The position numbers were made by a program, and so were the translations under genes. 5,008 nt of DNA from Nitrospirota bacterium (GTDB lineage Bacteria; Nitrospirota; Nitrospiria; Nitrospirales; NS-4). Where the stretch lies: positions 1-5,008 of the forward strand of contig VBOF01000053.1 of NCBI GenBank assembly GCA_005877855.1, written 5' to 3'. Position 1 is the first letter of the stretch. Each line of letters starts with the position of its first letter. Positions 1-4,850 of this stretch are shown in pieces. The notes below the pieces were generated by a model. That model saw nothing but the letters and a program-made list of their open reading frames with translations. It ran no database searches and had not been told where the DNA came from.

Positions 1-2
1 AA

Positions 3-134
3 CCCGGCGAGAGCAAAACGATCAAGGTCTCGGTCACCGACCTTGATGCCATCGGAACTGATCGGAGTGCGTTCAAATACTACTGCCAGCTCCACAAGGG
101 ACATATCGGCGGGCAGCTTTACATTAAGCGCTAG
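3..134 (+). CDS. Cupredoxin-like copper-binding protein, C-terminal end (partial)
   Basis: Open from the window edge (reading frame starting at base 3) to TAG at 132-134, giving 43 residues of a protein whose start lies outside the window. The visible part looks like the last two strands of a cupredoxin (plastocyanin/azurin fold): a PGESKTIKV strand, then YYCQLHKGHIGGQLYIK at the C-terminus. In this family a Cys and a His three residues later, in the loop before the last strand, are type 1 copper ligands; here they are visible residues 28 and 31. A second His follows at 34, and the position where an axial Met is often found holds His-Ile. Such proteins usually act as periplasmic electron carriers or copper-binding modules, but the N-terminus that would show a signal peptide or further domains is missing. 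It could equally be the last domain of a larger copper oxidase. The family call rests on this short motif only. Confidence 0.6.
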   Translation, partial: PGESKTIKVSVTDLDAIGTDRSAFKYYCQLHKGHIGGQLYIKR

Positions 135-199
135 ACGAACGGCAGTGCAGGGAGAATGCCAGGAAAATGTCGCACTGCATTCATTCCGAAACAAAACAA

Positions 200-208
200 T
201 GCTAGAGT
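200..208 (+). promoter_or_regulatory. Possible extended -10 promoter element
   Basis: TGCTAGAGT resembles an extended -10 box (TGn followed by a hexamer matching TATAAT at four of six positions). A poor -35 match, TTCATT at 180-185, lies 17 bp upstream. The placement, 48 bp before the start of the hypothetical gene at 256, is reasonable. Matches of this quality occur by chance, so this is only a candidate for transcription of that gene. Confidence 0.2.
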
Positions 209-255
209 CAAAGGTGACTGCATCATGATCGTCAGCGCGTGAAGGGGAGGGCGTC

Positions 256-849
256 ATGAATACGAAGATTTCCGGGATCGTGTCCAGGATCGTCGAGTTG
301 GAACGGGAATTGGAACAGGAATTTGCGCGGGAGGTCGAGGAGAAGCGTCTCGAATTCCAGTACTTGATCGAAAAGGGCAAGATCGTCTTCGGAGGCGAGG
401 CGTGTGCGCTCCACAAGCAGCTGCGCCAGGGCGTGCTGGCTTTTCTGTGGGAGGCGCCTGTGGTGAGCCTTCTCGTGTCGCCGGTGATCTATTCGCTGAT
501 CGTCCCGATTGTCCTGCTGGACTTCTGGCTCTGGTTGTACCAGGCGGTGTGTTTCCCGGTGTACGGGATTGCCAAGGTGGACCGCTCACGGTATGTGCTC
601 CTGGACCGACGCCATCTCCAATACCTCAACTGGATCGAGCGGCTCAACTGCGACTACTGCGGCTATGCCAACGGGCTGATCGCTTACGTGCGCGAGATCG
701 CCTCGCGTACAGAGCAGTACTTCTGTCCGATCAAGCACGCCCACCGCTGGTCGGGGCCGCATTCGCGCTACCACGAGTTTCTCGACTTCGGAGACGCTCG
801 TGCCTATCAGAAGGAGTTGGTCAAATTCCGAGCAGAGCTGCGACCGTGA
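256..849 (+). CDS. Uncharacterised membrane-associated protein with coiled coil and Cys/His motif
   Basis: A 197-residue protein with no function I can name. The ATG is set by a strong ribosome binding site, AAGGGGAGG at 242-250. Residues about 10-40 are a charged, Glu-rich heptad-like helix (ELERELEQEFAREVEEKR), probably a coiled coil. Residues about 64-105 are strongly hydrophobic with prolines in the middle (SLLVSPVIYSLIVPIVLL, then FWLWLYQAVCF), long enough for one or two membrane passes or a re-entrant hairpin. The C-terminal half is soluble-looking and contains C132-x2-C135 (NCDYCGYANG), then C157 with H161 and H163 (FCPIKHAHR) and H169. That arrangement could hold a metal, or the cysteines could be redox-active. 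There is no signal peptide at the extreme N-terminus. The text resembles a hypothetical family I recall from proteobacterial and environmental genomes, without an assigned role. It stands alone, with gaps of 121 and 152 bp on either side. Confidence 0.85.
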   Translation: MNTKISGIVSRIVELERELEQEFAREVEEKRLEFQYLIEKGKIVFGGEACALHKQLRQGVLAFLWEAPVVSLLVSPVIYSLIVPIVLLDFWLWLYQAVCFPVYGIAKVDRSRYVLLDRRHLQYLNWIERLNCDYCGYANGLIAYVREIASRTEQYFCPIKHAHRWSGPHSRYHEFLDFGDARAYQKELVKFRAELRP

Positions 850-991
850 AGAGATAGATAGGGAGATGATGAAGGTGTCTTCTCCACTTAAGCGAGCGTG
901 AATGGGAATTAAATAGCTAACGGAGCATGAGCCTGCAGCCGCGCGAAAGCGTACGAACGAATGACGTGCGCGCGTGCGTGAAGCGAACCAC

Positions 992-996
992 GGAGG
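992..996 (+). promoter_or_regulatory. Ribosome binding site fixing the CDGSH gene start
   Basis: GGAGG sits five bases before the ATG at 1002. An in-frame ATG at 927 would add 25 residues, but its only candidate site (GGAG, 922-925) is one base from that ATG. The added residues also look unlike the family, so 1002 is preferred. Confidence 0.8.
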
Positions 997-1001
997 ACAA
1001 T

Positions 1002-1208
1002 ATGAACGAAGTCGTCATCAAGCCTCAAAACGATGGTCCTTACCACGTCAAAGGAAGGTTCAAGATCGTGACCGAGGGCGGCCGGGAGATCGCTTTCGAC
1101 GGAGACGAGACCTGGCTCTGCCGATGCGGCCAGTCAGCGAACAAGCCGTTCTGCGACGGCTCGCATAAGAGGGTCGGCTTCAAGAGCAATTTGGATGAGA
1201 ATCCATGA
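1002..1208 (+). CDS. CDGSH-type [2Fe-2S] iron-sulfur protein
   Basis: A 68-residue protein carrying one complete CDGSH signature: C40-R-C42-G-Q-S-A-N-K-P49-F-C51-D-G-S-H55. In this family the three Cys and one His bind a labile [2Fe-2S] cluster, matching the mitoNEET-type C-x-C-x2-S-x3-P-x-C-D-G-S-H pattern exactly. Small single-motif bacterial members are soluble and are thought to serve electron or cluster transfer; no specific partner is established from this sequence. The N-terminal part (residues about 3-38) holds the short strands normal for the fold, including the ETWLCRCG lead-in to the first ligand. The start at 1002 is chosen by its GGAGG site. There is no membrane anchor. The stop overlaps the ATG of a decayed reading frame (ATGA, 1205-1208). 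I read that overlap as accidental, because the following frame is a glucokinase remnant and hairpins lie directly downstream. Confidence 0.93.
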   Translation: MNEVVIKPQNDGPYHVKGRFKIVTEGGREIAFDGDETWLCRCGQSANKPFCDGSHKRVGFKSNLDENP

Positions 1209-1440
1209 CCGCGTTTCAGCCGGTCATCAAGCGGCTGACCTGCCCTCCCATAAATGGAGGGTTCTATGTCGGAGGCGGCATCGCGCCCAAGATCGTGACC
1301 AAGCTGAAGGACGGGAGCTTCATGGAAGGGTTTACGAGCAAGGGCCGGTATGGGGGTTTCTGAAGGGCATCCGTGTCAGTGTCGCGCTCAATCCCTTGGC
1401 TCCATTGATCGGTGCGGCAAGCTTCGCCAAATTACTATGA
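1205..1440 (+). pseudogene. glk: Glucokinase C-terminal remnant, frameshifted
   Basis: Two short frames together read like the last quarter of a bacterial glucokinase (ROK/Glk type, ATP-dependent glucose to glucose-6-phosphate). The first frame, 1205-1363, encodes 52 residues containing NGGFYVGGGIAPKI, then LKDGSFMEGFTSKGRYGGF, matching the GGVYIAGGIxPK...F...F.DKGR segment of Glk. It stops at TGA 1361-1363. The other frame then continues FLKGIRVSVALNPLAPLIGA to TGA 1438-1440, matching the family's final VxxxxNPxxxLLGAA segment. One extra G in the run of five at 1352-1356 would join the frames into 78 residues. Even so, about three quarters of a normal glucokinase of about 320-340 residues, including the ATP-binding N-terminal lobe, is absent. 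Recognisable homology starts at about base 1256; the first 17 codons do not look like Glk. The remnant ends 19 bp before the transaldolase start, suggesting a former glk-tal arrangement. No glucokinase activity is expected from it. Confidence 0.75.
1216..1261 (+). terminator. Two tandem hairpins behind the CDGSH gene, possible weak terminator
   Basis: The first inverted repeat pairs TCAGCCG (1216-1222) with CGGCTGA (1232-1238), a perfect 7-bp stem with a 9-base loop. The second pairs CCCTCC (1243-1248) with GGAGGG (1256-1261), a 6-bp G/C-rich stem with a 7-base loop. They begin 8 bases after the CDGSH stop codon. The second is followed by TTCTATG, not a clean T run, so a classical intrinsic terminator is not shown. 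The pair may instead stabilise the mRNA 3' end or be chance. The second stem ends where recognisable glucokinase coding sequence begins. Confidence 0.35.
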
Positions 1441-1448
1441 CCTCAACT

Positions 1449-1453
1449 GGAGG
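1449..1453 (+). promoter_or_regulatory. Ribosome binding site fixing the transaldolase start
   Basis: GGAGG lies six bases before ATG 1460 and nine before the adjacent ATG 1463. The reading frame is open further upstream to an ATG at 1412, but that stretch overlaps the glucokinase remnant and would add 16 residues foreign to the family, so the start is at 1460 or 1463. Confidence 0.75.
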
Positions 1454-1459
1454 TGCGCC

Positions 1460-2113
1460 ATGATGCTTTTTTTGGATACCGGCAATATCAAAGAAATTAA
1501 AGAAGCGGCGAGTTGGGGGGTGTTGGATGGTGTCACCAGCAACCCGTCCTTGGTGGCAAAGGAAGGCCGCAGCTTTAAAGATCTGCTCAAGGAAATTTGC
1601 ACCATCGTGGATGGCCCGATTAGCGCGGAAGTGGTGAGCGTCGAGGCCGAGGCCATGATCAAGGAGGGGAAGGATCTCGCCTCGGTTCACAAAAACATCG
1701 TGGTGAAATGCCCTCTGACCCCGGAGGGCTTGAAAGCCACCAAAGCTCTGACCTCAGAGGGTATCCGCGTGAACGTCACGCTGTGCTTCTCGCCGACCCA
1801 GGCCCTGCTGGCTGCGAAGGCTGGCGCTTGGTGCGTCAGTCCCTTCGTCGGCCGATTGGACGATATCAGTGAGCACGGGATGGGACTCATTCAAGACATT
1901 GTGACCATCTACCGGAACTACCGGTTTAAGACCAAGGTGCTGGTGGCCAGCGTGCGGCACCCGCAACATGTGATCGAAGCCGCGAAGCTCGGGGGGGACA
2001 TCTGCACTATGCCGGTTGCCGTTTTCAAACTGCTCGTCCAGCATCCGTTGACCGACATTGGGCTCAAGAAATTTCTGTCGGATTGGGAGAAGCAGCATCT
2101 CCCCAAGGGTTGA
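1460..2113 (+). CDS. tal: Transaldolase (small TalC/MipB-type)
   Basis: A 217-residue protein of the small transaldolase/fructose-6-phosphate aldolase family, full length for the group (about 214-220). It transfers a dihydroxyacetone unit between sugar phosphates (sedoheptulose-7-phosphate plus glyceraldehyde-3-phosphate to erythrose-4-phosphate plus fructose-6-phosphate) in the cytoplasmic non-oxidative pentose phosphate pathway. Visible landmarks of the TIM barrel are MLFLDTGNI (Asp6), GVTSNPSLVAKEG (residues 24-36), ISAEVVS (54-60), VVKCPLTPEGLKA with the Schiff-base lysine Lys83, VNVTLCFSPTQALLAAKAGA (104-122) and VSPFVGRLDDIS (126-137). Glu57 and Phe129 are the residues usual in transaldolases; fructose-6-phosphate aldolases have Gln and Tyr at the corresponding places, so transaldolase activity is the better prediction. 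ATG 1460 is immediately followed by a second ATG. The next gene starts 12 bp downstream, which points to one transcript. Confidence 0.93.
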   Translation: MMLFLDTGNIKEIKEAASWGVLDGVTSNPSLVAKEGRSFKDLLKEICTIVDGPISAEVVSVEAEAMIKEGKDLASVHKNIVVKCPLTPEGLKATKALTSEGIRVNVTLCFSPTQALLAAKAGAWCVSPFVGRLDDISEHGMGLIQDIVTIYRNYRFKTKVLVASVRHPQHVIEAAKLGGDICTMPVAVFKLLVQHPLTDIGLKKFLSDWEKQHLPKG

Positions 2114-2125
2114 GGTGGACAGTTA

Positions 2126-2848
2126 ATGGAAACCTACACAGTGAGCCTTAAAGCCCGGCGCGAGGTCGCTGAACGTACGACGGCATTTCTTTTCGAGAAA
2201 CCGGCGGGCTTTCGCTTCAAAGCCGGGCAATGCCTGAATTTCACCCTCCTCGACCCGCCGGAAACCGATGCCGAAGGGAACACGCGGACTTTTTCAATCG
2301 CCAGTGTTCCAGATTTGGGAGAGTTGATGGTGGCGACTCGGATGCGAGAGACGGCGTTCAAACGGGTGTTCAAAACCATGCCACTCGGCACACCGGTCAA
2401 AATCGAAGGCCCCTTTGGGAATTTCACGCTCCATACCAACGAGACGCGACTCGCCGTCTTCTTGACAGGCGGGATTGGCATTACGCCATTTCGGAGCATC
2501 ATTGTGGATGCTGTCAGAAAGAAGCTGCCTCACCGGCTTTTCCTCTTTTATTCCAACCGCCGCCCGGAAGATGCTGCATTCCTGGAAGAACTCCAGCAGA
2601 TGGAGAGTAGAAATCCCAATTATAGATTCATAGGCACCATGACAGGACTAGAAAAGTCAAAGCGCTCATGGCAAGGGGCAACCGGATATATTACTAAGGA
2701 GCTGCTTGGCCAATTCATCAACGAGTTAACGACACCGGTTTATTATATCGCCGGACCCCCAGGCATGGTGACCGCCATGCGAAAAATCTTACACGATGCT
2801 GGCGTCAGCGATGGTGGAATCCGCACTGAAGAGTTCGCAGGCTACTGA
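2126..2848 (+). CDS. Ferredoxin/flavodoxin reductase-type FAD oxidoreductase
   Basis: A 240-residue flavoprotein of the ferredoxin-NADP+ reductase superfamily, two domains only. The N-terminal beta barrel (residues about 1-100) contains FKAGQCLNF, the flavin-binding R54-T-F-S57 motif (usual form RxYS/RxFS) and EGPFGNF at 94-100. The C-terminal nucleotide-binding domain has TGGIGITPFRSI (114-125), YSNRRPEDAAFLEEL (142-156), AGPPGMV (209-215) and the terminal EEFAGY, typical of the superfamily. There is no Cys-rich segment for a fused [2Fe-2S] domain; the only cysteine is Cys36. It therefore probably passes electrons between NAD(P)H and a separate carrier such as a ferredoxin; the partner is not visible. 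Ser-Asn-Arg-Arg at 143-146 is placed where NADP 2'-phosphate contacts can occur, but cofactor choice is uncertain. The ribosome binding site AGGTGG (2113-2118) overlaps the transaldolase stop, so translation of the two genes is probably coupled. Confidence 0.88.
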   Translation: METYTVSLKARREVAERTTAFLFEKPAGFRFKAGQCLNFTLLDPPETDAEGNTRTFSIASVPDLGELMVATRMRETAFKRVFKTMPLGTPVKIEGPFGNFTLHTNETRLAVFLTGGIGITPFRSIIVDAVRKKLPHRLFLFYSNRRPEDAAFLEELQQMESRNPNYRFIGTMTGLEKSKRSWQGATGYITKELLGQFINELTTPVYYIAGPPGMVTAMRKILHDAGVSDGGIRTEEFAGY

Positions 2849-2921
2849 TGGGTACACGAACTATGAAGGCGATACGCCGGCTTCAGGGTCAACCAACACA
2901 CTCAAAAGATAGGAGGAGAAC

Positions 2922-3347
2922 ATGAGCGCAGAAGGTCTTCCTGTTGGAGGGTTACAAACAGTCGGTCAGATCATGGCGACCAACCCCTTGCGCTTCTATG
3001 CCGAGCAGAATGGATTGGCGATCGCCATAGCCTTGTTGTCAACTCATACAGCGGGGGCTCCAGTGGTTGATGGCAAGAGCAAGTACCTGGGTTTCATCAA
3101 CGAATATGATGTCATGAAGGTGCTCGAATCTGGGAAGAATATGAACAAGCTCACGGCAGAGGACATCATGCGTAAGGATCGCATCGTGGTGAGCGGGTCC
3201 ACGCCGATCACAAAAGCGTACAAGATCATGGAGGAGCACCGCGTGTTGAACCTTCCCGTCGAGAACAATGGGAAGGTGGTCTGTTCCGTGAGTCGGCATG
3301 ATCTTTTGCGAGCATGGATCGGGCTTGGGCCACAAATTGAGGACTAG
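2922..3347 (+). CDS. CBS-domain pair protein
   Basis: A 141-residue protein made almost entirely of two CBS motifs, which together form one Bateman module. CBS1 covers about residues 13-69 (VGQIMATNPLRF...AGAPVVDGKSKYLGFINEYDVMKVL) and CBS2 about 79-133 (AEDIMRKDRIVVSGSTPITKAYKIMEEHRVLNLPV...VCSVSRHDLLRAW). Such modules commonly bind AMP, ATP or S-adenosylmethionine. The ligand-associated S/T-x-x-D pattern is seen in CBS2 as S124-R-H-D127, and in CBS1 as N60-E-Y-D63, where the Ser/Thr is missing. No catalytic, DNA-binding or membrane domain is attached, so it must act by binding another protein or simply as a sensor; its target cannot be told. ATG 2922 follows a very strong AGGAGGAG site at 2911-2918. 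It lies 73 bp after the reductase gene, with no convincing terminator between them. Confidence 0.9.
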   Translation: MSAEGLPVGGLQTVGQIMATNPLRFYAEQNGLAIAIALLSTHTAGAPVVDGKSKYLGFINEYDVMKVLESGKNMNKLTAEDIMRKDRIVVSGSTPITKAYKIMEEHRVLNLPVENNGKVVCSVSRHDLLRAWIGLGPQIED

Positions 3348-3383
3348 GGGTCGCCGTGCCCTTCATAGAGCAGGCCCTGGCGA

Positions 3384-3412
3384 CTCCTTGGTCCTGTAGC
3401 AGGCTTCAGGAG
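3384..3412 (+). promoter_or_regulatory. Possible hairpin covering the DUF488 ribosome binding site
   Basis: CTCCT (3384-3388) can pair with AGGAG (3408-3412), which is the core of the ribosome binding site AGGAGG of the gene at 3418. Inside it, CCTG (3393-3396) pairs with CAGG (3400-3403) around a three-base TAG loop, with a 4-by-4 internal loop between the two stems. Such a fold could lower translation. Any strong anti-SD-complementary site pairs easily with nearby CTCCT, so chance is quite possible. Confidence 0.25.
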
Positions 3413-3417
3413 GCGGC

Positions 3418-3771
3418 ATGATACGGATTAAACGCGTCTATGATGAGCCAAGCGCGCGCGATGGCATGCGAATCCTGGTGGACCGGGTGTGGCCCCGCGG
3501 GATCAGTAAAGAACGTGCGCGTATTGTCCAGTGGCGCAAGGATTTGGCGCCGAGCAATTCCCTCCGCAAATGGTTCGGCCACGATCCTGCCAAGTGGGCA
3601 GGTTTTCGTGAGCGTTACCGAAAAGAGCTGACCGAATCTGGCGAGATCGACGCGCTCAGGGAATTGGCCAAACGTTCCCGCCATGACGCAATCACGCTGA
3701 TCTACAGTGCAGCCGAGGAGCAGCACAACCAGGCGGTGGCTCTCAAAGAATTCTTAGATGAGCTGGCCTAA
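3418..3771 (+). CDS. DUF488 family protein (YeaO-like)
   Basis: A 117-residue protein of the DUF488 family, matching the usual length for the YeaO-like subgroup (about 115-125). Family landmarks are IKRVYDEPSARDGMRILVDR (residues 4-23), VWPRGISKERA (24-34), WRKDLAPSNSLRKWFGHDP (39-57), FRERYRKEL (63-71), and the C-terminal ITLIYSAAEEQHNQAVALKEFL. The biochemical role of this family is not established; the conserved Asp, Arg, Trp and His residues suggest a binding or catalytic pocket, but no reaction can be assigned. The protein is soluble, without signal peptide or membrane segment. The start is supported by AGGAGG at 3408-3413, four bases before the ATG. The gene is intact and lies 70 bp after the CBS gene and 33 bp before gap, so it may be transcribed with one or both. 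Confidence 0.92.
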   Translation: MIRIKRVYDEPSARDGMRILVDRVWPRGISKERARIVQWRKDLAPSNSLRKWFGHDPAKWAGFRERYRKELTESGEIDALRELAKRSRHDAITLIYSAAEEQHNQAVALKEFLDELA

Positions 3772-3804
3772 GCATGTGCTGAAGGAAGTTGAGCGAGGCG
3801 AGAT

Positions 3805-4827
3805 ATGACGAAGATTGCGATCAACGGATTAGGGCGAATCGGCCGAGCGGCCTTCAAAATTATTCTTGAGACGCCCGAGTTGGAGCTTCGAGCGGTCAAT
3901 GACCTCAACGCTGCCGACGACCTTGCGTATCTGTTGAACTACGACACCGTCTACGGACGCTACCACAAGAAGGTTGCACCTGCCCCCGATGGCCTGACAG
4001 TCGATGGGAAGACGTATCCTGTGTTCAGGGAAAAAGACCCGGCACGGCTACCCTGGCGGAAACTGGAGATCGATATCGTGCTGGAATGTACGGGGGTGTT
4101 TAATCAGCAAGCGGACTTGCAACGTCACCTGGCGGCGGGCGCCAAGACAGTCATCCTCTCGGCGCCCGCCAAAAGCCCGGAGATCGCGACCGTGGTACAC
4201 GGGGCGAACTCGACGCATGAGCCAACGACAGGGATCATCTCCTGCGCCAGTTGCACCACGAACTGCATTACCCCGGTGGTTGAGGTGATGGGAAGACGAA
4301 TCGGCGTACAGAAGGCCATCATGACCACAGTGCATGCCTATACGGCCACCCAGGCGATTGTCGATCGACCGAATAAGAGACGGCGGCGGGGCCGGGCGGC
4401 TGCCGTCAATCTGATTCCCGCTTCGACCGGTGCCGCCATTGCGACGACCAAAGCCCTACCGCAGTATGCGGGCAAGTTCGATGGCATCGCCGTTCGCGTC
4501 CCCGTTGTCATCGGCTCCCTCGCGGATATCGTGTTCCTCACGAGCCGACGCACGACGGCTGAAGAAGTCAACACGATCTTGACTGAAGAGGCGAATAGCG
4601 AACGATACCGAGGTGTCCTCGGCGTGACCGATGAACCTCTTGTCTCATCGGACATCATTCAGGACCCGCGCGCTTCGGTCGTGGATCTGGAGTTGACGCA
4701 GGTGGTAGACGGGAACCTGGTCAAAGTGATGAGCTGGTACGATAATGAGTGGGGATATACGTCTCAGATGATCAGGGAAGCCGTCAGAATTGGCAAGGCG
4801 TCGAAGTCGGTCTCCGCACGCCACTGA
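3805..4827 (+). CDS. gap: Type I glyceraldehyde-3-phosphate dehydrogenase
   Basis: A 340-residue phosphorylating GAPDH, full length (family about 330-340). It interconverts glyceraldehyde-3-phosphate and 1,3-bisphosphoglycerate with NAD(P) in glycolysis, gluconeogenesis or the Calvin cycle, in the cytoplasm as a tetramer. The Rossmann domain begins INGLGRIGRAAFK (residues 6-18) and continues with VNDL (31-34), whose Asp33 normally favours NAD over NADP. The active site is SCASCTTNC with nucleophile Cys150, and His177 in TTVHAYT. Downstream are IPASTGAA (204-211), IAVRVPV (228-234) and the terminal SWYDNEWGY (310-318). The loop after the active-site His reads VDRPNKRRRRGRAAA (186-200), with four consecutive arginines where many relatives have Asp-Leu-Arg-Arg; this sits near the subunit S-loop and cofactor. 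The start is preceded by GAGG at 3795-3798, weaker than at neighbouring genes. Placement with transaldolase 1.7 kb upstream fits central carbon metabolism. Confidence 0.97.
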   Translation: MTKIAINGLGRIGRAAFKIILETPELELRAVNDLNAADDLAYLLNYDTVYGRYHKKVAPAPDGLTVDGKTYPVFREKDPARLPWRKLEIDIVLECTGVFNQQADLQRHLAAGAKTVILSAPAKSPEIATVVHGANSTHEPTTGIISCASCTTNCITPVVEVMGRRIGVQKAIMTTVHAYTATQAIVDRPNKRRRRGRAAAVNLIPASTGAAIATTKALPQYAGKFDGIAVRVPVVIGSLADIVFLTSRRTTAEEVNTILTEEANSERYRGVLGVTDEPLVSSDIIQDPRASVVDLELTQVVDGNLVKVMSWYDNEWGYTSQMIREAVRIGKASKSVSARH

Positions 4828-4850
4828 CGGCGAACGCAGCCTTCGTGCAC

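Noticed and set aside
142..178. Inverted repeat GCAGTGC/GCACTGC after the cupredoxin gene
   Set aside because: Seven-base stem with a 23-base loop and no T run; too weak to call a terminator.
254..589. Long opposite-strand and alternative-frame readings in the hypothetical, FNR and GAPDH genes
   Set aside because: Arg/Pro/Ser-rich low-quality translations without ribosome binding sites or recognisable motifs, lying opposite well-supported genes; shadows of GC-rich coding sequence.
905..920. AT-rich patch (GAATTAAATAGC) as a promoter for the CDGSH gene
   Set aside because: The best -10 match is 4/6 and no -35 with proper spacing was found.
927..1001. Upstream ATG that would lengthen the CDGSH protein by 25 residues
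   Set aside because: Its ribosome binding site is only one base away, the added residues do not resemble the family, and ATG 1002 has an ideal GGAGG.
1195..1350. Reading frame overlapping the CDGSH end and running into the glucokinase remnant
   Set aside because: Its first part is an Arg/His-rich shadow of the true frame; only the tail after about 1352 is glucokinase-like, so it was merged into the pseudogene.
1412..1459. ATG 1412 as transaldolase start
   Set aside because: It lies inside the glucokinase remnant, lacks a good ribosome binding site, and adds residues before the conserved MLFLDTGNI start.
2863..2882. Imperfect hairpin GAAGGCG/CGCC..CTTC after the reductase gene
   Set aside because: It needs a three-base bulge and has no T run; not supported as a terminator.
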